21,920 bases of DNA from the NCBI GenBank assembly GCA_019057975.1, contig JAHLWJ010000036.1, positions 1 to 21,920 on the forward strand, in the 5' to 3' direction. The notes under the pieces are model-generated. The model made no database searches, was not told the origin of the DNA, and was given only the letters and a program-made list of their open reading frames with translations. The DNA comes from Promethearchaeota archaeon (GTDB taxonomy: Archaea; Asgardarchaeota; Lokiarchaeia; Sigynarchaeales; SOKP01). This document shows positions 1-7,264 of the stretch, in pieces (position 1 is the stretch's first letter; the number at the start of each line of letters is the position of its first letter). The position numbers and the translations under genes were made by a program.

Positions 1-403
1 TAAAGTTTCTTTGTATACAAATTCCTGTAGCATCAACTATAAAAATTTTTATATTCCTAGGAAGATCAGTAGTATCGATAGATTCTGGACTATTTACAAT
101 TAAAGTTGTACCCTCCTTTATTGTTTCTTTTATTTTTGGTATATCCAGCAATGAGGTATCAAACAATAAGATATAATCTGGATTTACTACACTATCATAT
201 GTTTTGATTGCTTTGCTTTTCGAAATTTTTGCAAATGCCTGTATAGGAGCACCCCTTCGCTCAGCACCAATTATAGGGATTGCTATTGTGTCCTTAAAAC
301 CTTGCTCAAATGCCATTTCAGTTAATAATTGACTTGCAGTTATGCATGTTTGACCTCCTCGACAGTGCATTGATATTTCTACAATTTTTTGTTCTTCAGA
401 CAA
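1..403 (-). CDS. 2-oxoacid:ferredoxin oxidoreductase gamma subunit (5' part only)
   Basis: The visible 134 residues match the gamma subunit of pyruvate/2-oxoacid:ferredoxin oxidoreductases, which decarboxylate 2-oxoacids to acyl-CoA and reduce ferredoxin in the cytoplasm. Near the N-terminus is HCRGGQTC (residues 13-20), a variant of the family HGRGGQG motif. It is followed by GAERRGAP (46-53), the conserved loop of this subunit. The gene runs off the left edge, so about the last quarter and any other subunits are outside the window. I chose the TTG at 403: it has GGAG four bases upstream, an in-frame stop lies further upstream, and the only later ATG would remove the strand before the glycine motif. 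Substrate (pyruvate, 2-oxoisovalerate or other) cannot be told from this subunit. The family call is confident. Confidence 0.85.
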   Translation of the reverse strand, partial: MSEEQKIVEISMHCRGGQTCITASQLLTEMAFEQGFKDTIAIPIIGAERRGAPIQAFAKISKSKAIKTYDSVVNPDYILLFDTSLLDIPKIKETIKEGTTLIVNSPESIDTTDLPRNIKIFIVDATGICIQRNF

Positions 404-638
404 TTTACTCCATCTTTTTATTATTTATTTCTTCTAATATATATGATTAAAAGTTCTTTTGATTTTTCTCCAATAATTGCAATATTAAACAATAATATAG
501 AGTTTTTAATTATGATTATTATATCTAAAAAAAAGTTCTAATAAATAGTTTATTTTCTAAATATCATTATTTTGAATTAATTTAGAGAAACTTTAAAATA
601 AAACCAGATTAATTTTAAGCTGGTTTAAAATTATTCTT
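404..638. other. divergent intergenic region
   Basis: This AT-rich spacer separates the oxidoreductase gene (leftward) from the zinc-finger gene (rightward), so it should hold both promoters. Several TATA-like stretches occur, too many to single one out. I see no small gene here. The one structured element is the inverted repeat at 601-626. Confidence 0.5.
601..626 (+). promoter_or_regulatory. inverted repeat just upstream of the ZPR1 gene
   Basis: AAACCAG (601-607) is repeated in inverted form as CTGGTTT (620-626), with 12 AT-rich bases between. The element ends 12 bases before the ATG at 639. It could be an operator or a hairpin in the 5' leader. Only the repeat is seen; the function is inference. 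Confidence 0.3.
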
Positions 639-1208
639 ATGTCTAGTGAGAAAAGAAATAGCGAAATTATATATTCATTTAAATGCCCTTCGTGTGGGAT
701 AGGTACTATTGATATTATTAAGAGCATATATGATCTACCCGATGGAGATAGAATGCTCATATTAAAATTTGAATGTGGAAATTGCAATTTTCATAAAAAT
801 GATATAATTCCCTTAACAACAAATATGGATCCAGGGATTATGACTTTGAAAGTGACAAATGAGGAGGATCTTAGATCAAAAATTTATCGTTCGCCACTGG
901 GAAAGCTAGAAATTCCTGAACTTGAATTAAAAGTAGAACCGGGACCAAGAGCAGATTTTTATTACACTAATGTAGAAGGTATATTATACAGATTTGAAAG
1001 TGCTGTTTCAATATATAGAAAAAGTCTTGAAAATAACGATCCAGAATTGGATGAAATTGATGACATTTTAAATAATTTAAAGAAAGCATTAGAAGGAAAT
1101 TATGAGTTTACATTGATATTAACTGATCCTCAAGGAGGGAGTTATATTATCCCACAAAATAAGTCGAAATATAAATTTGAAAAACTTGGAACAGAAAAGT
1201 CAGAATAA
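639..1208 (+). CDS. ZPR1-family zinc-finger protein
   Basis: A 189-residue protein of the archaeal ZPR1 zinc-finger family. The zinc site is CPSC (16-19) and CGNC (46-49), a C4 ribbon with the spacing usual for ZPR1. It is followed by the beta-rich part typical of the family, including a GILYRFESA-like stretch near residue 114 and a helix-rich segment before the last strands. Eukaryotic ZPR1 has two such modules and assists folding of translation factor eEF1A. Archaeal members have one module and are thought to act in translation, which is family knowledge rather than shown here. The ATG at 639 follows an inverted repeat, and no strong Shine-Dalgarno site is visible. It is followed after 65 bases by the phosphofructokinase gene. 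Confidence 0.85.
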   Translation: MSSEKRNSEIIYSFKCPSCGIGTIDIIKSIYDLPDGDRMLILKFECGNCNFHKNDIIPLTTNMDPGIMTLKVTNEEDLRSKIYRSPLGKLEIPELELKVEPGPRADFYYTNVEGILYRFESAVSIYRKSLENNDPELDEIDDILNNLKKALEGNYEFTLILTDPQGGSYIIPQNKSKYKFEKLGTEKSE

Positions 1209-1273
1209 AAATAAAATATGACTTTATCATAATTGTTAATTATCAAAATAAAATCAAATTCTAAATATTGTGA

Positions 1274-2437
1274 ATGTTTATGGGAAATCAAATTAAAAAG
1301 ATTGGTATTCTTACAGGGGGAGGAGATTGCCCTGGTTTGAATTCTGTACTTTATGGTATTATGCTTAAAGCTTATGATGCTGGGGTTGAATGTGTTGGAA
1401 TCCTTAAAGGGTGGAAAGGATTTATGGAAAATCTAATAATTCCCCTTAAAATTTCTGAACATGATGACCTACATACTGAGGGGGGGACTATTCTATATAC
1501 GAGCAGAACTAACCCATTTAAAGGGGTAAGCTCAAAAGAAGAAAAAGCAAAAGAATTGGCTAAAAAATTTGAAGAATTAGGAATAGATGCATTAATCGCA
1601 ATAGGTGGTGACGATACCTTAGGAGTAGCGGATAATATGTATAAATTTGCTGATGCTAAAGTTGTAGGCTGCCCTAAAACGATAGACAACGATTTAAAAG
1701 GAACACATTATACGTTTGGATTCTGGAGCGCCGTACAGTTAGCCTCTAACGCAATGGATAATCTTACAACTACAGCTCGTTCACATCAGAGAGTATTTGT
1801 AGTCGAAGTTATGGGGAGAGATGCTGGTTTTTTAACAATGTATAGTGGAATTTCTGCTGGAGCCGATATAATATTAATTCCTGAGACTCCGTTTGATTTA
1901 GAAAAGGACATCATTGATATCTTGAAAAAAAGAGTTAATGCGGGCTATAAATATCATATAATTGCTACATCTGAAGGAGCATATCCAAATTCAGAATCTT
2001 TAAACCGAGATTTTAAAACCATATCTAAGGAAACAATTGATAATTTGCCTAAAGATACATATGGTAATCCGTTATTGGTAAAACTGAATATGTCCCAAAT
2101 AATTGTTAAAGAGTTAAACTTAAGAGATGATCTAAAACAAGAATTTCAGAAAAATGGAGTAGATTTTGAATGTCGAAGTGTAGTTCTTGGGCACACTATG
2201 CGTGCTGGAACACCTAATTCGTTTGATAGGATTTTAGGATTAAGATTTGGGTTAGCAGCAATGAAACTTGTTTTAGAAGGTAAATTTGGGAATATGGTAT
2301 CTCTTCAGGGAAATAAAATTGAAACAATTCCGCTTTCAGAAGGAGTAAAAAAGAAGTATATTACACCTGATAATGATAAAATGGAATTACGTGATTTACT
2401 CGTAAAAATAAGATATCTATCTAAGCAAAATAGTTAA
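1274..2437 (+). CDS. 6-phosphofructokinase, pyrophosphate-type signature
   Basis: A 387-residue phosphofructokinase A-family enzyme, which phosphorylates fructose 6-phosphate to fructose 1,6-bisphosphate in the cytoplasm. The donor-binding start is GILTGGGDCPGLN (11-23). The two donor-discriminating sites read GGDDT (111-115) and PKTIDND (134-140). Asp and Lys at these places are the pyrophosphate-type pair, whereas ATP enzymes carry Gly at the first site. MGRDAG, the substrate-binding loop, follows at about 185-190. A reversible PPi enzyme could serve both glycolysis and gluconeogenesis; that use is inference. A second in-frame ATG lies two codons in (1280), so the start is uncertain by two residues. 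The next gene begins 17 bases downstream and is probably co-transcribed. Confidence 0.9.
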   Translation: MFMGNQIKKIGILTGGGDCPGLNSVLYGIMLKAYDAGVECVGILKGWKGFMENLIIPLKISEHDDLHTEGGTILYTSRTNPFKGVSSKEEKAKELAKKFEELGIDALIAIGGDDTLGVADNMYKFADAKVVGCPKTIDNDLKGTHYTFGFWSAVQLASNAMDNLTTTARSHQRVFVVEVMGRDAGFLTMYSGISAGADIILIPETPFDLEKDIIDILKKRVNAGYKYHIIATSEGAYPNSESLNRDFKTISKETIDNLPKDTYGNPLLVKLNMSQIIVKELNLRDDLKQEFQKNGVDFECRSVVLGHTMRAGTPNSFDRILGLRFGLAAMKLVLEGKFGNMVSLQGNKIETIPLSEGVKKKYITPDNDKMELRDLLVKIRYLSKQNS

Positions 2438-2454
2438 TTAGGTGGACAATAATT

Positions 2455-2715
2455 ATGGGTGAAATAAGAGGAATTCTTTTTGCGATAGTAAAAGGAAAGG
2501 GGACACGATCGGAAGGACCTGAATATTTTATTAAACCATTAGATGATTATAAAAATAGATGGTCGGAAATCTTAGTTAGGAAAAAAACTCACATGTGGGA
2601 GAAAGATCCTGAATTGCATAAATTTCTCGATAAAAAAGTGTTGATAACTGGAGATATAATTGAGACAAAGAGTACAATTACAGTTGATTACTTGAAAATA
2701 GAGACTTTAGAGTGA
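2455..2715 (+). CDS. small conserved-looking protein of unknown function
   Basis: An 86-residue charged protein with no signal peptide, membrane segment or cysteines, so probably cytoplasmic. It starts at an ATG preceded by AGGTGG about ten bases upstream, a good ribosome-binding site, and lies 17 bases after the phosphofructokinase stop. Co-transcription is therefore likely. Its last third (roughly 57-84) alternates hydrophobic and polar residues in a beta-hairpin pattern, and the whole could be a small beta-barrel such as an OB fold; this is a guess from the pattern. I do not recognise the family. A hairpin terminator follows the stop codon. Confidence 0.7.
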   Translation: MGEIRGILFAIVKGKGTRSEGPEYFIKPLDDYKNRWSEILVRKKTHMWEKDPELHKFLDKKVLITGDIIETKSTITVDYLKIETLE

Positions 2716-2728
2716 GTTGTGTGAATAT

Positions 2729-2760
2729 TCGTGAAACGCATCTTTCACGATGATTTTTAT
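2729..2760 (+). terminator. hairpin terminator after the PFK unit
   Basis: TCGTGAAA (2729-2736) pairs perfectly with TTTCACGA (2743-2750) around a six-base loop, and a T-rich run follows from 2751. It lies between the stop of the 86-residue gene and the stop of the convergent gene at 2774. T-richness on the right favours termination of rightward transcription. Confidence 0.55.
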
Positions 2761-2773
2761 TAAAAATTCTATT

Positions 2774-3925
2774 TTAGTTTTCAACTTCAAATACAATTTT
2801 GAGATATTCATACTTAGAATTAAGTAATCTTAAAACTTTTTCAACAAATGATCTCAAGTTTTTTACATGGATAGGTTTTTCGTCCATTTGTTTAAGTATA
2901 AACTCATGTATCATCTTTCTGGTTGTTTCTGGACCATCTTTTTCAAGATATTCCAACCAATAGATTGAGTTTCTACAAATTCTCTTTAATGCTTCATCAG
3001 GATACTCCTTTTTATCAAAAATTTTTTCATGATGGTTGGATAAAGCAATACTAAGCCTTTCTAAATGATCAGCAATACCTAACGAATACCGACATAAACT
3101 TATTATATTTGAAGTAATTCTAGTGTTTCTAGTATTAGTTGCAGCTTCAAAAGAAACCCATACTTCATTCCACTCATCTTTATTTCTACCAATTGAACCA
3201 TCATTATATAATGCCACATTGATTATATCACTAAGGTCAACATCGTGTCCTCGTTTTAACTTTTTGTTAAAAATCTCTCTAAGCTTTGTTCCTTCTAGAT
3301 AACTTCCAGCACCAAAATCGAGTAGTTGGTTTAGATTATTTGCTGCACAAAGCGCTTCATATCTAGTTTCACCCGTATCTGGATTAATCCATTCTACACG
3401 CTTTTCCCATTCTCCCGATTCTTTGTTTTTAATCCAACCCATTTCCCTTAACACATGATCTAATAAATGGATCTGAAAGGACCAGAAATCAATATCGTCC
3501 GTGAAGCGTTTTCTTCTCCAATCTCTAGTTGTATATTTTCCTAAATATAATTTCAGAGTCCCGCGAACCAATTCAAATTTTCCATCCTTTAATGTTTCAC
3601 ATGCATCTTTATAATAAATGTTGCTTGGTTCATTTGAAATTTCTACTATTCTGTTAATAATCCTTCGCGCTTCTACTGCCACGACATCACATGGAATGCT
3701 CCCATCAGAAGGATATGCCCGTGATCCTCCATTTAAAAAGTTTTTAAACAATTCTAAGTCATTGTCTGGTATTATATACCATGGATTATTGAATAAAATT
3801 TTACTGAATACATAGTGGGTGAAACTGTTTTCATCTACTTTAGTTTTATCATGCAAAGGAGAGACATTTCTTAGTTTATCTCCTTTTTGAACAGCATCAG
3901 CCTTAGTATCCCAAATTGAACTCAT
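2774..3925 (-). CDS. orphan protein with a possible nucleotidyltransferase-like core
   Basis: A 383-residue soluble protein I cannot place in a named family. The middle holds VRGTLKLYLG (120-129), then basic residues, then RFTDDIDFW (140-148). A small-residue turn followed by R-x-T-x-D-x-D is the layout of minimal nucleotidyltransferases of the AbiEii/KNTase fold, whose two Asp bind metal. A later K-R-G-H-D-V-D-L-S-D-I stretch (224-234) could match the basic/acidic element after the core. The C-terminal 110 residues look helical. The N-terminal 110 residues are of unknown type. It stands alone between a divergent promoter region and a convergent gene, so the context gives no antitoxin or partner. 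The NTase idea is a motif-level inference. Confidence 0.6.
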   Translation of the reverse strand: MSSIWDTKADAVQKGDKLRNVSPLHDKTKVDENSFTHYVFSKILFNNPWYIIPDNDLELFKNFLNGGSRAYPSDGSIPCDVVAVEARRIINRIVEISNEPSNIYYKDACETLKDGKFELVRGTLKLYLGKYTTRDWRRKRFTDDIDFWSFQIHLLDHVLREMGWIKNKESGEWEKRVEWINPDTGETRYEALCAANNLNQLLDFGAGSYLEGTKLREIFNKKLKRGHDVDLSDIINVALYNDGSIGRNKDEWNEVWVSFEAATNTRNTRITSNIISLCRYSLGIADHLERLSIALSNHHEKIFDKKEYPDEALKRICRNSIYWLEYLEKDGPETTRKMIHEFILKQMDEKPIHVKNLRSFVEKVLRLLNSKYEYLKIVFEVEN

Positions 3926-4043
3926 ACGAGATATTATATTGAATGTAATTTTTAAAAATTGTTAATTTAAAATATAAAATTAATTTTTAAACATAGACTC
4001 TATTGATAATATATCCTATAATATGAAAAAAAAATGAAAAAAA
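3926..4043. promoter_or_regulatory. divergent promoter region, very AT-rich
   Basis: This 118-base spacer separates two divergently transcribed orphans and is almost entirely A and T, with multiple TATA-like stretches (for example around 3960-3990). The rightward gene has no Shine-Dalgarno site, only an A-rich leader. No individual box can be assigned with confidence. Confidence 0.4.
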
Positions 4044-4727
4044 ATGGATTTCTTTAGTATTTTTACTTTAACACCATGGGATTCCCTTAATTTAAAAATT
4101 TTAACTGAAGTTAAATTATATTCATTGAAAAATATATTTAAAACATTTCCTGTAATTGAACCAGAATTTTTTGATGATACACTCTCAAATCTATATAAAT
4201 TCAAACACTATTCATGGGTTGAAAGCATCAAACGAATTGTAGGTCCAAGTGGTGAAGATTATGATATTAAGCCATGGAATCTTGTGTGGGGGATGGATAG
4301 TGAAAGAAGGATTTTTCAATTTTTATTTCAAAAAGTTAAAACTGAATTAAAAGATTCCCAAGCAACATTAGTAGCTTTAGCTCCTCCAGAATTAGGAAAA
4401 TTGTTTAAAGAATATAAAACAGAAGCTATATTAAGAACTTTGTCTTTACTCAATAATCAAAAAAAAATGAAATTCTTAATGGTTTTAGCACCTAAAGGAA
4501 AATCCATCGCCGAAGAACAGCAATTACTCCAAGTAAATAAGAAGGATTTAGAAAAACTGAAATTTAATACTATGCTTAAACAAATGCCGAACATTAAAGG
4601 ACATTGGTTTCCAGAGTATTCTCCACGTTGTCCAAATTGTAATAAATTAATCACAGAGATTAAGGGCTTTAATGTTGGGCTTCTTAAATTTAAGTGTCCC
4701 TACTGTGGATTTGAAAAAATGAAGTAA
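4044..4727 (+). CDS. orphan protein with C-terminal zinc ribbon
   Basis: A 227-residue protein ending in a C4 zinc ribbon: CPNC (196-199) and CPYC (218-221). The preceding 190 residues are soluble and unrecognised. The middle (about 105-165) alternates predicted strands and helices, with LVALAPPELGK and KFLMVLAP as hydrophobic strands, which suggests an alpha/beta domain. A zinc ribbon at the end of a small archaeal protein often means nucleic-acid or ribosome contact, but nothing else here shows that. The ATG lies in an A-rich tract without a ribosome-binding site, so the transcript may be leaderless or nearly so. The kinase gene follows after about 100 bases. Confidence 0.7.
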   Translation: MDFFSIFTLTPWDSLNLKILTEVKLYSLKNIFKTFPVIEPEFFDDTLSNLYKFKHYSWVESIKRIVGPSGEDYDIKPWNLVWGMDSERRIFQFLFQKVKTELKDSQATLVALAPPELGKLFKEYKTEAILRTLSLLNNQKKMKFLMVLAPKGKSIAEEQQLLQVNKKDLEKLKFNTMLKQMPNIKGHWFPEYSPRCPNCNKLITEIKGFNVGLLKFKCPYCGFEKMK

Positions 4728-4825
4728 AAAAGACTAGATTATTAACATCTTTAATAAGGATTTTATTAAATAATTTGATCTATAACTTATTATTAAAATT
4801 AAGAATAATAGATAATAATTCAATT

Positions 4826-6364
4826 ATGTTTGTAGCAGCATTGGATTTAGGTACAACGGGTTGTAGAACGTATATTTTTGATTTAGTAGGGACAATAATC
4901 GCTAGTGATTATCAAGAGTGGCAAAGTTTTTACCCTTCTCCCTCATTTGTAGAACAAGATGCAGATGTATGGTGGGATTCTCTTAAAAAAACTATAGAAA
5001 GAGCGATTAAGAAAAGTGGAATTGATAAGACTGATATTGTTAGTCTTTCTGTTACTAACCAACGAGAAACAATTGTACCTGTTGATAAAGTGGGTAATCC
5101 TCTTCATAATGCATTAGTTTGGCAAGATAGAAGAACAATAGACCAAGTAGAATATATAAAGAACAAAGTAGGTATAGATAAGGTTTATAAAACTACAGGT
5201 TTAACAATCGACCCTTACTTTTCAGCTACTAAAATCCTGTGGTTTAAAGATAAAAAACCAGAAATTTATCGAAAAACTCATAAATTTCTCCTTGTCTCAG
5301 ATTTCATAGTTTATAAATTAACTGGTAAATTTTGCACCGATTTCTCAAACGCTTCACGAACAATGTTGTTTGATATTTCTAATTTGAAATATTCAGATGA
5401 GATTGCCTCTGAATTAGAAATTGATTTAGACAAAATGCCGGAAACATTAGAGAGCGGAATAGATATAGGAGAAATGACAACAGACGAAACCTTGTTCGAT
5501 AAAAAAACACTAGTAGTTACTGGGGCAGGAGATCAACAATCTGCAGCTTTAGGTGTTGGAGTTGTTACTCCTGGTGAAATCAAATGCACAACTGGAACTG
5601 GAAGCTTTATTCTCGCATTTTTAACGAAACCAAATTTCGATCCCCAAAAGCGTGTATTATGTAGTTGTCATGCTGTTCCTGGGACATGGGTTCAAGAAGC
5701 AAGTATTTTTACTTCTGGGGCAACTCTTAGATGGTTTAGAGATCAAGTTGGTCTTGCTGAAAGTGAGATTGCAGAAGAAAAAGGTCAAGATCCTTATGAT
5801 ATTATGATTGCTCAAGCTGAAGAATCTCCAACAGGCGCAAACGGTTTGGTATTAATACCACATTTAGTAGGTGCAGGAGCACCACACTGGAATCCTCATG
5901 CTAGAGGTGTATTATTTGGGTTGGCGTTAGGACATCAGCGTAAGGATTTATATAGAGCCGTATTGGAAGGTGTTGCTTTTGAACTTCGAAAAAATATAGA
6001 AGTTTTTAAAGAGATTGGAATTGAACCAAAGGAATTAAAATTAACTGGTGGTGGATCTCGTTCAGATTTATGGAATCAAATATATGCTGATGTTTTAGGA
6101 ATAACATGTATAAGAAATATTATAGAAGAAGCAACTTCGCTTGGAGCTGCTATACTTGCTGCTTCTGGGGCTGGAATATTTCCAGATATGGCAAAGGCTG
6201 CTGAGAATCTATGTAAAATAGACAAGAAATGGGTTCCTAACGTAGATCATCATAAATACTATGAAGAGCTCTATAAATACTCATGTGAACTGTATAATTT
6301 TATAGAAAATAACAATCTATATAAAAAGCTAAACGATATATCTAATAATTTAAACATGAAATAA
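4826..6364 (+). CDS. glpK: FGGY-family kinase, probably glycerol kinase
   Basis: A 512-residue FGGY carbohydrate kinase, usual length for glycerol kinase (ATP + glycerol to glycerol 3-phosphate, cytoplasm). The phosphate loop is DLGTTGCR (7-14). The glycerol-contacting residues of the E. coli enzyme are all present at equivalent places: R80 and E81 in NQRET, W99 in WQDRRT, Y131 in DPYFSATK, and the catalytic base D236 in GAGDQQSA. The C-terminal ATPase half reads more like xylulokinases, with LTGGGSRSDLWNQIYADVLG (406-425). The start at 4826 puts the phosphate loop at the normal distance from the N-terminus. An in-frame TTG at 4775 would add 17 unlikely residues. A possible role is membrane-lipid glycerol phosphate or glycerol use. 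Confidence 0.83.
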   Translation: MFVAALDLGTTGCRTYIFDLVGTIIASDYQEWQSFYPSPSFVEQDADVWWDSLKKTIERAIKKSGIDKTDIVSLSVTNQRETIVPVDKVGNPLHNALVWQDRRTIDQVEYIKNKVGIDKVYKTTGLTIDPYFSATKILWFKDKKPEIYRKTHKFLLVSDFIVYKLTGKFCTDFSNASRTMLFDISNLKYSDEIASELEIDLDKMPETLESGIDIGEMTTDETLFDKKTLVVTGAGDQQSAALGVGVVTPGEIKCTTGTGSFILAFLTKPNFDPQKRVLCSCHAVPGTWVQEASIFTSGATLRWFRDQVGLAESEIAEEKGQDPYDIMIAQAEESPTGANGLVLIPHLVGAGAPHWNPHARGVLFGLALGHQRKDLYRAVLEGVAFELRKNIEVFKEIGIEPKELKLTGGGSRSDLWNQIYADVLGITCIRNIIEEATSLGAAILAASGAGIFPDMAKAAENLCKIDKKWVPNVDHHKYYEELYKYSCELYNFIENNNLYKKLNDISNNLNMK

Positions 6365-6427
6365 GTTACTCATTTTATTTAGTAGTTGAATCTACTCCAT
6401 AATCATCAATTTTATATAGTTTAATTG

Positions 6428-6440
6428 TTATTTTTTCTTT
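6428..6440 (+). terminator. oligo-T terminator candidate after the kinase gene
   Basis: A run of six T inside a T-rich stretch (6431-6436) lies about 65 bases after the kinase stop codon. Archaeal RNA polymerase terminates at such oligo-T tracts without needing a hairpin. Assignment is by position and composition only. Confidence 0.35.
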
Positions 6441-6507
6441 AATCATAAATACATAGTGTTATTTAGATGAGACTTTCGTCTCTTGAAAAAATTCTAATAA
6501 AACAGAT

Positions 6508-7119
6508 GTGAATGAAATGGAGGAAGTTTCTTCAGGCCCTACAAGAGAATATAATAAAAATCAGAAATTAATCTCAGGAATTTTTTATATATTGATTGTG
6601 ATAGCTAGTCTGGTTACTATAGGAGGTGTCGTATGGACTTTTGCTGATATATTTATTGGAGCCACTGGTAAATTCGAACTATTCAATGACCTAAATCTAG
6701 GTTATAAAATAGCTATTATTGGAGGTCTTTTAGCAGGATTATTCTTCTTATTAGTTTTCTTCTATGGATTGTTCAAAAAAACATCAAAGGCATTAATGGT
6801 GTTTATTTATAAGAAAAGAGAACTTGAGGAAAAATATAAAAATCGTACTGGTGTGAAAATTGTTGCAGGGGGATTATTAATAAGTATAATAAGTATTATT
6901 ATTGGATTACTATTTGGTCCTGTTTGTGATCTTATAGTAGGAGATTCAGGAGATTCAGGAGAATTTTTTACCTTTTTAGGAAGTACAGGACCATGGGTAT
7001 TATTAGTGGGCTCTGGACTTTTTTTAATAATTGGTGCTGCTCTCTTTATGATATATTTTTGGAAAAACGGTTATTATTTAATTTTAAGACTTTTAGGTGG
7101 CTTAGAAAAAGAAAATTAG
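6508..7119 (+). CDS. four-helix integral membrane protein, unknown function
   Basis: A 203-residue protein with four hydrophobic segments at about 21-44, 66-90, 117-140 and 161-184, so an integral membrane protein. The N-terminal 20 residues are polar. A basic loop (about 90-115) between segments 2 and 3 is probably cytoplasmic by the positive-inside rule. Between segments 3 and 4 is an acidic GDSGDSGE stretch encoded by a nine-base tandem repeat. I see no enzyme motif and do not recognise a family. The start is GTG at 6508; an in-frame ATG at 6517 is an equally possible start and changes nothing in the membrane part. It precedes the herA gene, but a T-rich terminator lies between, so joint function is not implied. 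Confidence 0.7.
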   Translation: MNEMEEVSSGPTREYNKNQKLISGIFYILIVIASLVTIGGVVWTFADIFIGATGKFELFNDLNLGYKIAIIGGLLAGLFFLLVFFYGLFKKTSKALMVFIYKKRELEEKYKNRTGVKIVAGGLLISIISIIIGLLFGPVCDLIVGDSGDSGEFFTFLGSTGPWVLLVGSGLFLIIGAALFMIYFWKNGYYLILRLLGGLEKEN

Positions 7120-7188
7120 TGAAAATAAAAGAGACATCAAGTCAAAATTTTTTGAATTTCTTTAAATCAGAAATCTCTTGCTCTTACG

Positions 7189-7217
7189 TTTTTTTTATTT
7201 CCTTTTGTACCTTTTTA
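7189..7217 (+). terminator. oligo-T terminator between membrane-protein gene and herA
   Basis: Eight consecutive T (7189-7196) are followed by two shorter T runs up to 7217. The tract lies about 70 bases after the membrane-protein stop and before the herA start, as expected for an archaeal terminator. Confidence 0.45.
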
Positions 7218-7264
7218 TGATTAATTTATTTTGTTTGTTAATCAAATTATGCCTAAATAAAAAA

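Noticed and set aside
1229..1243. AT palindrome between the ZPR1 and PFK genes
   Set aside because: Six A/T pairs with a three-base loop are expected by chance in DNA this AT-rich.
4775..4825. TTG-initiated extension of the glycerol-kinase-like gene
   Set aside because: The extra 17 residues have no counterpart in the family, where the phosphate loop is within about ten residues of the start.
6469..6482. Small hairpin GAGAC-TTTC-GTCTC upstream of the membrane-protein gene
   Set aside because: Only five base pairs and no following T run; likely chance.
7178..7264. N-terminal extension of HerA with a hydrophobic, membrane-like stretch
   Set aside because: It is read from T-rich spacer DNA that overlaps a likely terminator, and HerA proteins start near the KAGTV strand, so ATG 7265 fits better.
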